33,641 nucleotides of DNA from positions 1-33,641 of the forward strand of contig JANYHZ010000114.1 of the NCBI GenBank assembly GCA_025362135.1, read 5' to 3'. This DNA comes from Betaproteobacteria bacterium (GTDB lineage: Bacteria; Pseudomonadota; Gammaproteobacteria; Burkholderiales; Usitatibacteraceae). Made by a program: the position numbers and the translations under genes. Positions 24,570 to 32,930 of the stretch are shown here, piece by piece (positions within the stretch are counted from its first letter, which is position 1; the number at the start of each line of letters is the position of its first letter). Under the pieces are notes generated by a model, which was not told the DNA's origin, ran no database searches, and saw only the letters and a program-made list of their open reading frames with translations.

Positions 24570-24632
24570 TAGGCCTGGCGCCTTATCTGGCACGAAATTG
24601 GCTGGAAATACCCGTCAGTCATAGAGTTTTCC
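24570..24632 (-). repeat. Dispersed palindromic intergenic repeat, copy E (inverse orientation)
   Basis: Read on the minus strand it starts GGAAAACTCTATGACTGACG and ends AAGGCGCCAGGCCTA, matching the left and right ends of copies B and D. It ends about 5 nt before the distal stop codon of the extended dynamin frame. Confidence 0.5.
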
Positions 24633-24768
24633 ACATTTACTTCGTCTCGTCGGCGCATTTTTCTGCAAAGCGTTCGAGCTTGTTGCGCGCATCGGCAAGT
24701 GCGCTATGCTTTTTCTTCAGCATGTCCATCCGCGCTTGCAATTCCGCGATGCGCTCGGCGAGGTCCAA

Positions 24769-26634
24769 CTATGCGACCTTGATTTGTTCAATACTGGCCA
24801 CGCGTTGTTTCGTCTGGTCGCGCAGTTCCAGGAGTGGCGTTTCCAGGGACGTGTAGAGCCCGCGCATCCAAGTGGAACTTTCGCGGCTTGCAATCGTGAA
24901 AATCTGCATTACGCGACTGACAACCAGTTCTTCAAATTGTTCAGCAAGCAACCCACCGCGCCTCACCAACAGATTGCTGGTTTTGGTAAATTCAGTGTCC
25001 GATTTGACCCGCGCTTTTTGCAGCTCAGTGTGAAAACGTTGCGTTGGGAACGGATGCACCTCGTACTTGCCGAGCGAAAATTCGTCGCGCATATTTTCAC
25101 CGACCGCTTTGAAAAGTTCGCGGATCTCCTCTATTTTTAACTCGAGAGCCGCGAGTTTTTCACTGACCAATGTGAAATATTTTCTAACTGACTCTACTGT
25201 GTTCGCAGAAAGCAAGCTACGTGTGATGGCCGCCTTGGTGCGGTCGGCTTCGTATCGAGCCGCGCCCACATCAACGATTGCAGCCAGCTCTTCGCTCAGA
25301 CGTATGTGAATGCTTTTGGTGGCACGTACCTCTTTCAACGCCGCATCGAGCAGATCGTGGCGCGCACCCGCCTGTGCGACTACCGAGAGCATCAGGTTTT
25401 GATTCTTCTCGCGAACGATACTCAAGCGGTTGAGGCCGTCAAGCGCATCAAATCGCTGGTTGTCCAAAACAGCCTGCGCCGCGTCGAGCGAATTCGAAAG
25501 CGTTGAGAGGACGGCTGCAGTCAAAGACGCTTGTCGATTGCGTGGAAGATTGACGCCCAGACTGCGCTCGAGCTGGTAAAGACGGCTCTTGACTGCCTGA
25601 TCGTTGTCGTTGGCGAGCTTGCCCAGCAGTCCCTGGCGCGCGGACACAGCGATGACGCGCATGGGGTCAATCCGCAGCAGGTCGGCGGCGGTACGCAGGC
25701 GTCGATCAATTTCGCGCAGCAACTCGCGATTGGTCTCGAGTGGGTCGGCATGGGGCGGCACTTCCAGCGCATCGAATTTGTTCAACACCACCATCCGCAT
25801 CTGTTTCGATTCGTCGGTCGCATGCCCCATTGCACGTTCGCGGTAACTGGAGGCATTGCCGAGGTAGCCCATCCACATGGCAAGGTCAGATTTTGCAACA
25901 CCCTGCGTGATATCGAACACCATCACCAGCGCATCCGCGTTCGGCACACGCTCACGCGCAAGTTCGGGTTCCAATGAGAGTGCCGCGAGGCCCGGCGTAT
26001 CGATGATGACCAATCCCGCATCGAGCAGGGGATGTGGAAAATTGACGACGGCGTATCGCCAGCGCGGCACGTCGACCAATGCGGTGGGACTGTCTACGAC
26101 GGGAACGGCGATACCTTCGCCATGCAGACCCCATGCCACCGCATCAGTCAGTGAAATTCGTTTGGTTTCGGATAGCGCTGCAAGGGCGCGGGCAGTTGAA
26201 TCAGGATTGTCGGCGTCAAAAAAAATAACGCGCCAATGGCTCCCCTCGTCGAGCAGTTCCTTGAGTCGCTCGGGCCTCTCGCGGGTCTCTATCGGAAGCA
26301 GCTTTAGCCCCGTTCTTACATCGCGATCAAAACGTAGCTCCGTGACGCACCTGGTTGACTTGCCTGGACCAGACGGCAACAACCGCCTACCAAGGTCCGC
26401 GAAGAACAGGCCATTGATCAGCTCTGACTTGCCGCGCGAAATCTCCCCAACAAAGGTGATGGTCACGCGCTCGCTGGCGACAAGCATGCTGGCTTCCCGG
26501 AGAGCGGCGTCAATGTTTTGCGTGAGAAATTCGTGGGTATGCAGGAACTCCCTCACACGCGAAATTTGACTGTCGAGTCCGTAGCGCCAGGATTGGAGAT
26601 CGGCTAGCCGTTCAGTGATGGCGGCTTTTGTCAT
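24769..26634 (-). CDS. Dynamin-like large GTPase (C-terminus cut by an in-frame amber codon)
   Basis: A 621-aa bacterial dynamin-family protein. The GTPase motifs are all present: G1 GEISRGKS (63-70), G2 Thr94 in STRCVTE, G3 DTPGL (212-216), G4 NKFD (285-288). A long helical stalk-like region follows with no clear membrane helix. Bacterial dynamins bind and remodel membranes; some act in stress or phage tolerance, but no role is shown here. The TAG at 24769-24771 is followed in the same frame by 43 more sense codons, LDLAERIAELQARMDMLKKK and onward, a coiled coil continuing the preceding helix, up to TAA at 24637-24639. The gene probably once ended there (664 residues plus the amber position). 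It lies 29 nt after mutM and is probably co-transcribed with it. Confidence 0.87.
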   Translation of the reverse strand: MTKAAITERLADLQSWRYGLDSQISRVREFLHTHEFLTQNIDAALREASMLVASERVTITFVGEISRGKSELINGLFFADLGRRLLPSGPGKSTRCVTELRFDRDVRTGLKLLPIETRERPERLKELLDEGSHWRVIFFDADNPDSTARALAALSETKRISLTDAVAWGLHGEGIAVPVVDSPTALVDVPRWRYAVVNFPHPLLDAGLVIIDTPGLAALSLEPELARERVPNADALVMVFDITQGVAKSDLAMWMGYLGNASSYRERAMGHATDESKQMRMVVLNKFDALEVPPHADPLETNRELLREIDRRLRTAADLLRIDPMRVIAVSARQGLLGKLANDNDQAVKSRLYQLERSLGVNLPRNRQASLTAAVLSTLSNSLDAAQAVLDNQRFDALDGLNRLSIVREKNQNLMLSVVAQAGARHDLLDAALKEVRATKSIHIRLSEELAAIVDVGAARYEADRTKAAITRSLLSANTVESVRKYFTLVSEKLAALELKIEEIRELFKAVGENMRDEFSLGKYEVHPFPTQRFHTELQKARVKSDTEFTKTSNLLVRRGGLLAEQFEELVVSRVMQIFTIASRESSTWMRGLYTSLETPLLELRDQTKQRVASIEQIKVA

Positions 26635-26663
26635 GAAGCAGTTCTACACATTGTTCAAGTATT

Positions 26664-27512
26664 TTACCGCTGACACTGGGGACAAAAGTACGTTGAACGC
26701 TGACCCTGTCGGATGGCGCGGATTAGTCCGTTGCAGGCCCGACAGGGCAGGCCTTCGCGATCATAGACAAACGCGTTCACTTGAAAGTATCCCAGCTCAC
26801 CGTTCGCCGCCACATAGTCCCGCAGCGATGAACCACCGGCGTGTATCGCCTTCAGCAGCGTGGTTTTGATTGCAACGGCCAGGCGGTCAAAACGAGCGCG
26901 CGAGACCTTGCCTGCCAGTCGCTTGGGATGGATGCAGGCGTGGAACAAGGCTTCGGAAGCATAGATATTGCCAACACCGACCACGACCTGACTGGTCATG
27001 ATGAACTCTTTAATGCTCAAGCTGCGTCCATTGGCAGCACCGTGCAGATATGCACCGCCAAAATCATCCGATAGCGGCTCGGGCCCCAGACGATCGAGCA
27101 GCGGATGTGCCGGTTCGGCACCTGCGATCCAGAGCATCGCGCCGAAGCGCCGGGGGTCTGTGTAACGTACGGTGACGCCGTTGTCGAAACCTATGTCGAG
27201 ATGATCGTGTTTCTGCGGCGGCTGGCCGGCATCGGCTCTGTTTATCAGACGCAAGGATCCTGACATCCCCATATGGCTAAGCAGGTAGCCGCGACGGGCA
27301 TTCGGAAGATTGGCAACGCGACAATCCCATAGCAGGTACTTGCCGCGCCGCACGATATTGAAGACCGTAGTACCGGATAACTGTGTCGCGAGATTTTTGG
27401 GAATTGGCCAGCGCAACCGTCGGTCACGTACCGTTACCGTTGAAATGCGGCCACCCTGAACTTTCGGGAGCAGCCCGAGGCGTGTGGTTTCTACTTCGGG
27501 CAATTCGGGCAT
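26664..27512 (-). CDS. mutM: Formamidopyrimidine-DNA glycosylase
   Basis: MutM excises 8-oxoguanine and Fapy lesions and nicks the abasic site. The 282-aa protein starts MPELPEVETTR with catalytic Pro2 and Glu3. It has the conserved Lys58 in RRGKYLL and the helix-two-turn-helix region with VVGVGNIYASEALF. The C-terminal zinc finger has Cys257, Cys260, Cys277 and Cys280. It is divergent from the TPR gene, with about 200 nt between the starts, and heads a probable operon with the dynamin-like gene. Confidence 0.97.
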   Translation of the reverse strand: MPELPEVETTRLGLLPKVQGGRISTVTVRDRRLRWPIPKNLATQLSGTTVFNIVRRGKYLLWDCRVANLPNARRGYLLSHMGMSGSLRLINRADAGQPPQKHDHLDIGFDNGVTVRYTDPRRFGAMLWIAGAEPAHPLLDRLGPEPLSDDFGGAYLHGAANGRSLSIKEFIMTSQVVVGVGNIYASEALFHACIHPKRLAGKVSRARFDRLAVAIKTTLLKAIHAGGSSLRDYVAANGELGYFQVNAFVYDREGLPCRACNGLIRAIRQGQRSTYFCPQCQR

Positions 27513-27715
27513 GGGAACTCACTGAGCGAACGACAGTCTGTATTGTAGCGAGTATGCTGGCCCCTCCATAAACGACTATGATGTAAATGAATGTGGTTTG
27601 ATCGCAATTTGCGAATTAAGCTTGAATTCGTATGGGCGTTGCGCACCCCTGTGGTCATACCGCCGATTATTTTTTCAGCCACCCTTCAGCCGCAGGCTTT
27701 GCGGCTCACCGCACT

Positions 27716-29437
27716 ATGAATATGCCCCGTCAAAAAATCATTGTCACCGTACTGTTCGTCATCGCAACGTCTGGTGCTGTCAGTCGCGTGACCGCCCAGT
27801 CGTTAGAAGTAACAAAATCGGCCGATTCGAGCAAAGTCAACGACACGGGCCTCACCGATCAGATGCTCTATCAATATCTGATCTCTGAAATTGCCGGTCA
27901 GCGGGGACGCGCTGGCCTGGCGTCGCGCGGGATGATCGATCTGACGCAACGTACGCGCGATCCCCGCCTGGCGCGTCGCGCCGTAGAAATCGCGTTTCAA
28001 GCACGTCAGATGGACGCGGCGCTCGAAGCGACCACATTATGGTTGGAGCTTGAGCCGGATTCACTGGGTGCGCGTCAGGCACTCTCTGCGATTAGTGGCA
28101 ATCAGGGCACGCTGGACGCAACCAAGTTGAATCTGATCGGCCTGCTCGCACTACCCAAAAGAACGGCGGGTGTACTAATGCAGCTTTCCGGTATCCTGTC
28201 TCGATTCCCGGACAAACTTGCTGTATCCGCAGCGGTCACTGAGTTGGCGAGTCCGTACCTCGATCTGCCCGAAGCGCATTTCGCTATCGCGCAGGCGCGC
28301 ATGGTGGCAAAGGATGACACTGCGGCGCTCGCCGCGATTGACGAGGCGGATAGTCGGCGCCGAGGGTGGGCGCAGGCGGCAATATTGAAGTCGCAAATTT
28401 TGCGCCAAACATCCGACGAAAGTGCGGGCAGTTTTCTAAAGAAATTTCTGACGACGTACCCCGCAGCAACGGATGTGCGCGTCGTCTATGCAAGATTGCT
28501 GGCCGCACAAAAAGCTTATTTGCCGGCACGAGAAGAGTTCCGAATTGCCATGAAAAATAAGCCCGCCGACGTCGAAATAGCTTACGCGCTTGGCTTACTG
28601 TCCCAGCAGGTCGAGGACTATGCAGACGCGGATATCCAGTTCAAGCGCGTGATCGAACTCAAACCCGGCGACGCCAGCCCCATTTTCTTCAATCTGGGGT
28701 CGATTGCAGATGCGCAGAAACGACCGGCGGACGCCATGGAGTGGTACGGGAAGGTCAAAAATGGCGACTATTTCGTGACCGCGCAATTGAAAATAGCCGG
28801 CATCCTCGCGAGAGGCGAAGGTATGAAGGCGGGCCGTAAATTCTTGCAGGATGCGCAGGCCACCCAATCCGATGCACCTGAGACCCGGATTCAGCTCATT
28901 CTTGCCGAGGCGCAATTGTTGCGAGACGCAAAGGCCTTCAATGAGGCATTCGACGCACTGTCAACTGCGATCGCGAAAAATCCCGACACAGCCGATCTTC
29001 TGTACGATCGCGCGATGGTGGCGGAGAAAATCGAAAAGTTCGATGTACTTGAGGCTGATTTGCGAAAAGTTATCGAACTAAAACCAGACCATGCCCAAGC
29101 CTACAACGCGCTCGGCTATACCTTCGCGGAACGCAACAAGCGGCTCGATGAGGCGTATGCGCTGGTAACGAAAGCACTGAGCCTGTCACCGGAGGACGCT
29201 TTTATTCAGGATAGCCTCGGCTGGGTGCAGTTCCGCGCGGGGCGCGTGGACGAGGCGCTTGCCACATTGAAAAAAGCCTATCAGACGCGCCGCGATCCAG
29301 AAATTGCCGCACATCTGGGCGAAGTGCTGTGGGCGAAGGGCGAAGAAGCGGAAGCGCTGAAATTGTGGCAAACCGCGCTGCTTGAGAATCCGGATAACGA
29401 TTTATTGAGAGCGGTGATGGGCAAGTTCAAGCCGTGA
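27716..29437 (+). CDS. Exported tetratricopeptide-repeat protein
   Basis: About 573 aa from the ATG at 27716. The start was chosen because it gives a signal peptide (MNMPRQKIIVTVLFVIATSG then a cut after VTAQ); the frame also extends back to 27632. The mature protein consists of TPR-type helix pairs, clearest in the second half (AYALGLLSQQVEDYADADIQF, split for description; AYNALGYTFAERNKRLDEAY; DSLGWVQFRAGRVDEALATL). It is probably periplasmic, perhaps a scaffold for envelope proteins. Gene order TPR-lolB-ispE is common in betaproteobacteria, and the stop overlaps the lolB start (GTGA), suggesting coupled production with the lipoprotein receptor. No enzymatic domain seen. Confidence 0.85.
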   Translation: MNMPRQKIIVTVLFVIATSGAVSRVTAQSLEVTKSADSSKVNDTGLTDQMLYQYLISEIAGQRGRAGLASRGMIDLTQRTRDPRLARRAVEIAFQARQMDAALEATTLWLELEPDSLGARQALSAISGNQGTLDATKLNLIGLLALPKRTAGVLMQLSGILSRFPDKLAVSAAVTELASPYLDLPEAHFAIAQARMVAKDDTAALAAIDEADSRRRGWAQAAILKSQILRQTSDESAGSFLKKFLTTYPAATDVRVVYARLLAAQKAYLPAREEFRIAMKNKPADVEIAYALGLLSQQVEDYADADIQFKRVIELKPGDASPIFFNLGSIADAQKRPADAMEWYGKVKNGDYFVTAQLKIAGILARGEGMKAGRKFLQDAQATQSDAPETRIQLILAEAQLLRDAKAFNEAFDALSTAIAKNPDTADLLYDRAMVAEKIEKFDVLEADLRKVIELKPDHAQAYNALGYTFAERNKRLDEAYALVTKALSLSPEDAFIQDSLGWVQFRAGRVDEALATLKKAYQTRRDPEIAAHLGEVLWAKGEEAEALKLWQTALLENPDNDLLRAVMGKFKP

Positions 29438-30054
29438 GCAACTTTCATCTTTTGAAGATTGCCAATCAGCGTCGATCAAATATGAGGCGCTTTTTTTTCG
29501 TATGCGTTGTATTTTTGGTGGCGGCGTCCCTCGGCGGATGTGTTGCCACCCACGTAGCGCAAACCCCAACATCCGCAGTAGCTGGCGGTGAATTACCGGT
29601 AGCCCAGTATTTTTTACTCAACGGTCGTATCAGCGTGCGTGTAAACGACAGGTTCGATAGCGGCCAGATTCGCTGGCACCGTAGCGCGGAAGAGGAACGC
29701 ATCGGACTGTACTCGCCCCTGGGTTCGCAAGTAGCCGAACTCGTTAGCGACAAACGCACGCGCCTGGTCACGCTGCGCCAGGGCAAGGAGACTTTAACGG
29801 CGGAATCGGTAGCGGAGTTGACGCAGTCGTTGCTGGGTGTGCCTCTTGATCTGGACCGCATGGCGGGCTGGGTGCAGGGGGCTGGACTGCGCGAGAATGA
29901 AAACGTTGAAGCGACGCTCGCCAACGGCGACGTATGGCGTGTGACTGCCGAACGCTATCAGGTAACTGGCAATTATCGATTCGCGTCGCGCGTGATCGCC
30001 GCCAGCCGAGACACAGTTGTGCGCTTGGTGGTTGATGAATGGATGCCGCAGTGA
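29434..30054 (+). CDS. lolB: Outer-membrane lipoprotein receptor LolB
   Basis: LolB takes lipoproteins from LolA and inserts them in the outer membrane. It is itself a lipoprotein: LGGC lipobox with Cys36 after a hydrophobic stretch. The mature part has FLLNGRISVRVNDRFDSGQI, YSPLGSQVAEL, LLGVPLDLDRMAGWVQG and the late VVRLVVDEW, the LolB pattern. GTG 29434 overlaps the TPR stop; an ATG at 29482 would give a shorter, more classical signal peptide (Cys20) and may be the true start. Length 206 aa (190 from the second start). Confidence 0.88.
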   Translation: MSNFHLLKIANQRRSNMRRFFFVCVVFLVAASLGGCVATHVAQTPTSAVAGGELPVAQYFLLNGRISVRVNDRFDSGQIRWHRSAEEERIGLYSPLGSQVAELVSDKRTRLVTLRQGKETLTAESVAELTQSLLGVPLDLDRMAGWVQGAGLRENENVEATLANGDVWRVTAERYQVTGNYRFASRVIAASRDTVVRLVVDEWMPQ

Positions 30055-30938
30055 GTTTTTCAGCAGAAAGCCTCACCACATTTGCACCTGCGAAGCTGAA
30101 TTTGTTTTTGCATGTAATCGGTCGAAGACCGGATGGCTATCATTTGTTGCAAACTGTGTTTGTGTTGCTTGATGTTGGCGACACACTCAATTTTTTGCCG
30201 CGTGACGATGGCGTGATTCGGAGAGCGTCTGACTTGCCCGGCGTGAGTGAGGCTGACGATTTGGTTGTACGAGCAGCACGGCTTCTGAAGCGTGAGGCTG
30301 ATCCCGCCGCGAGAAGCGCTGGGCGTGCCGCCACGCTAGGGGTAAATATCAGTGTAGAAAAGAGGGTTCCGGTAGGCGGCGGCTTGGGAGGCGGCAGTTC
30401 CGATGCTGCGGTGACATTGTTGGCGTTGAATCATTGTTGGAATTTGGGGTTTTCTCGTGAAAGATTGCAGTCGATGGGCGCAGATCTTGGCGCTGACGTA
30501 CCGTTCTTTATATTCGGTCGCAATGCCTTTGCGGAAGGAGTCGGCGAACAACTGCGGCCCGTGCAACTCCCGCAATGGTGGTATCTGGTGTTAACACCAC
30601 CGGTTCAAGTTTCCACCTCGACCGTATTCGCACATCCAGAATTGACAAGGGACACGTTACCCCTCAAAATGTTGGACTTTTCGGCGAACGGGCTTGCCGA
30701 CACGCGTAATGATTTGCAACCCGTTGTTTTAAAAACGTTTCCGGCAGTTTTTCGTTGTTTTGAGGCGCTGCAAGCGGTGAGTCAAAAGTCAATTTTTGGT
30801 ACCCGCATGACCGGTTCCGGCGCTTGTGTGTTTGCTGCGTTTGAACTCGAGCGGAATGCACGCGACGCGTTTCAACGGTTGCCGCCGGAATACAAAGGTT
30901 TTGTTGCTCAAGGGTTGTTGAGACATCCCTTCGGTTAA
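30051..30938 (+). CDS. ispE: 4-diphosphocytidyl-2-C-methyl-D-erythritol kinase
   Basis: IspE phosphorylates CDP-ME in the MEP route to isoprenoids. A 295-aa GHMP kinase: FAPAKLNLFLHVIGRRPDGY (11-30) at the N-terminus, the glycine-rich ATP loop PVGGGLGGGSSDAA (107-120), and the late GTRMTGSGACVFAAF motif. GTG at 30051 overlaps the lolB stop as GTGA, the same junction as pcnB/folK and TPR/lolB; an ATG at 30039 in the same frame is the alternative. The tRNA-Gln begins 6 nt after the stop. Confidence 0.95.
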   Translation: MSFSAESLTTFAPAKLNLFLHVIGRRPDGYHLLQTVFVLLDVGDTLNFLPRDDGVIRRASDLPGVSEADDLVVRAARLLKREADPAARSAGRAATLGVNISVEKRVPVGGGLGGGSSDAAVTLLALNHCWNLGFSRERLQSMGADLGADVPFFIFGRNAFAEGVGEQLRPVQLPQWWYLVLTPPVQVSTSTVFAHPELTRDTLPLKMLDFSANGLADTRNDLQPVVLKTFPAVFRCFEALQAVSQKSIFGTRMTGSGACVFAAFELERNARDAFQRLPPEYKGFVAQGLLRHPFG

Positions 30939-30944
30939 GTTTTT

Positions 30945-31019
30945 TGGGGAGTCGCCAAGTGGTAAGGCACCGGATTTTGATTCCGGCATTCGTAGGTTCG
31001 ATCCCTACCTCCCCAGCCA
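30945..31019 (+). tRNA. tRNA-Gln (anticodon TTG)
   Basis: A 75-nt tRNA starting TGGGGAGTCGCCAAGTGG. The acceptor stem is TGGGGAG/CTCCCCA, the anticodon stem CCGGA/TCCGG with loop TTTTGAT (anticodon TTG), and the T arm GTAGGTTCGATCCCTAC. Discriminator G and CCA are encoded. It lies between ispE and prs, so it is probably processed from their joint transcript. Confidence 0.97.
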
Positions 31020-31106
31020 GCTAGACGGGTCGGTTTGCGTGTGTGAAGCGACTTATTTTTGTGACGTGTGAATTGATGCTCCAAGCGCCGCGAAAGAATC
31101 CTTAGT

Positions 31107-32057
31107 ATGGCATTCGATAACATAAGTATTTTTACGGGAAATGCAAATCCCCGGCTCGCGAAAGAAGTCGCGAAGCAGATGGGTACGCAGTTGGGCCGCG
31201 CCAAGGTTGCGAAATTCAGCGACGGCGAAGTAATGGTCGAAATTATGGAGAACGTCCGCGGCAAGGACGTATTCATCCTCCAATCGACCTGTGCGCCGAC
31301 CAACGATAACCTGATGGAAATTCTGGTGATGGCCGACGCTCTGAAGCGTTCCAGTGCGGCGCGCATCACGGCAGCGATTCCGTATTTTGGTTATGCCAGA
31401 CAGGATCGCCGCCCGCGCAGCGCCAGGGTGGCGATTTCGGCCAAGGTTGTGGCGAATATGCTTACGGGCGCAGGCGTGGACCGGGTGCTGACGATGGATT
31501 TGCACGCGGACCAGATACAAGGATTTTTTGACATCCCGGTGGACAATATTTATGCCACTCCGATTTTGCTGGGGGACGTGTGGAAACACGATTACCCGAA
31601 CTTGATCGTAGTGTCGCCCGATGTAGGCGGCGTGGTACGGGCCAGAGCCGTGGCCAAGCAACTCGATGCGGATTTGGCAATCATCGATAAACGTCGTCCA
31701 CGGGCGAACGTGTCGATGGTCATGAATATCATTGGCGATGTAGAAGGGCGTTCATGCATGATTCTGGACGATATTGTCGATACGGCCGGGACCTTGAGTG
31801 AAGCAGCAAAAGCGTTGAAGGAGCGCGGTGCAGCGAGAGTTGTCGCGTACTGTACCCATCCGGTACTGTCGGGTCCGGCAGTTGAGCGCATTCAAAATTC
31901 CGCGATCGACGAACTCGTAGTAACCGACACGATTCCGTTGAAGCCGGAAGCGGCGGCATGCAAAAAGATTCGCCAGATCGGCACAGCAGTATTAATTGCC
32001 GAGACGATTCGAAGGATTGCTGAGGACGATTCGGTCAGTTCACTGTTTCCGGAATAG
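31107..32057 (+). CDS. prs: Ribose-phosphate pyrophosphokinase (PRPP synthetase)
   Basis: It makes PRPP from ribose-5-phosphate and ATP for purine, pyrimidine, His, Trp and NAD synthesis. The 316-aa class I enzyme has [10 protein letters not shown], the flexible-loop [14 protein letters not shown] (93-106), the signature [13 protein letters not shown] (129-141) and the PRPP-binding loop DDIVDTAGT (221-229). It follows tRNA-Gln by 87 nt. No strong Shine-Dalgarno is visible. Confidence 0.98.
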   Translation: MAFDNISIFTGNANPRLAKEVAKQMGTQLGRAKVAKFSDGEVMVEIMENVRGKDVFILQSTCAPTNDNLMEILVMADALKRSSAARITAAIPYFGYARQDRRPRSARVAISAKVVANMLTGAGVDRVLTMDLHADQIQGFFDIPVDNIYATPILLGDVWKHDYPNLIVVSPDVGGVVRARAVAKQLDADLAIIDKRRPRANVSMVMNIIGDVEGRSCMILDDIVDTAGTLSEAAKALKERGAARVVAYCTHPVLSGPAVERIQNSAIDELVVTDTIPLKPEAAACKKIRQIGTAVLIAETIRRIAEDDSVSSLFPE

Positions 32058-32089
32058 CAGAACCGCAATGAAGATTTTTGTCGTGCGCC

Positions 32090-32106
32090 GCAGGTCGATA
32101 ACCTGC
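32090..32106 (+). other. Hairpin in the prs-rplY spacer / rplY leader
   Basis: GCAGGT (32090-32095) and ACCTGC (32101-32106) form a 6-bp stem with a 5-nt loop, followed by a second weaker pairing CCATT/AATGG (about 32115-32134). No T-run follows, so this is more likely a leader structure than a terminator. Confidence 0.35.
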
Positions 32107-32153
32107 ACAAACGAGCCATTTGGTCGCGAATGGTTCTTACATTGGAGCTACAC

Positions 32154-32849
32154 ATGAAAATTGCAATCAAAGCAGAATCGCGCAAAGGACAGGGCACTGG
32201 AGCGAGCCGCCGCCTGCGTCGCGCGGATAAGGTTCCCGGAATCGTTTACGGTGGCGGCAAAGATGCCACCGTGATCGAACTTGATCACAACAATCTGTAT
32301 CACAAGCTGAAGCTCGAAGCCTTCCATGCGTCCATTCTCGATATGGAACTCGAAGGAAAAACTGAGCCGGTTCTGCTCCGCGACGTGCAAATGCACGCGT
32401 GGAAGCAAATCGTTTTGCACGTCGATTTCCAGCGTGTTGCTGCCGACAAGAAGATCCACATGAAAGTGCCATTGCACTTCATCAACGCCGATATCGCACC
32501 GGGCGTGAAGGTTTCCAGCGGAATTGTTTCGCACATCATCAACGAGCTCCTCATTTCCTGTCTGCCAAAAGACCTGCCGGAATTCATCGAGGTCGACTTA
32601 AAAGATCTCGCGGCCGGCCACTCGCTCCATCTGTCGAATCTCCAGTTGCCTGCTGGCGTGGAGTCTGTTGCACTGCACAAGGGCGACGATCAATCGGTTG
32701 CTACAATCATCATTCCTCGTGCCGTAGCAGCCGAAGAAGATGCGGCACCGGTAGCCGCAGCGGCCGACGTTCCAGCGGCAAACCAAAAGGCCAAAGAGGA
32801 GGAGGCTCCGAAGAAAGACGACAAAGCAGGCGGAAAAGACAAGAAATAA
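32154..32849 (+). CDS. rplY: 50S ribosomal protein L25 (CTC/TL5 long form)
   Basis: It binds 5S rRNA in the large subunit. The ATG at 32154 has GGAG 6 nt upstream; an earlier in-frame start at 32130 is unlikely. The 231-aa protein has the N-terminal L25 domain ([17 protein letters not shown], then the HVDFQRV strand), the C-terminal TL5/CTC beta domain ([26 protein letters not shown]) and a charged Ala/Lys/Glu-rich tail ending GGKDKK, normal for the class. It ends in a strong terminator. Confidence 0.95.
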   Translation: MKIAIKAESRKGQGTGASRRLRRADKVPGIVYGGGKDATVIELDHNNLYHKLKLEAFHASILDMELEGKTEPVLLRDVQMHAWKQIVLHVDFQRVAADKKIHMKVPLHFINADIAPGVKVSSGIVSHIINELLISCLPKDLPEFIEVDLKDLAAGHSLHLSNLQLPAGVESVALHKGDDQSVATIIIPRAVAAEEDAAPVAAAADVPAANQKAKEEEAPKKDDKAGGKDKK

Positions 32850-32877
32850 TCCGCTCCATTGTCGCGTTGTATATTCG

Positions 32878-32914
32878 AATGCCCGCGATCAACGATTGCG
32901 GGCATTTTTATTTT
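32878..32914 (+). terminator. Rho-independent terminator after rplY
   Basis: AATGCCCGC (32878-32886) pairs with GCGGGCATT (32898-32906); the inner GATC/GATT bases extend the stem. A T-rich tract TTTTATTTT follows. It separates rplY from pth, whose ATG lies 16 nt further on. Confidence 0.85.
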
Positions 32915-32930
32915 CCGCTTAGTGCACCAG

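Noticed and set aside
24545-25140. Plus-strand open frames of 103 and 144 codons
   Set aside because: They lie opposite the dynamin-like gene and its extension and show no start signals or family resemblance; antisense shadows.
26664-26720. GACACTGGGGACA ... GCTGACCC motif resembling REP-type ends
   Set aside because: On the minus strand it encodes the C-terminal zinc finger of MutM (TYFCPQCQR), so the resemblance is explained by coding sequence.
32859-32930. Upstream start of pth at 32859
   Set aside because: The extension runs through the rplY terminator hairpin and encodes unconserved residues; the Pth family N-terminus begins shortly after ATG 32931.
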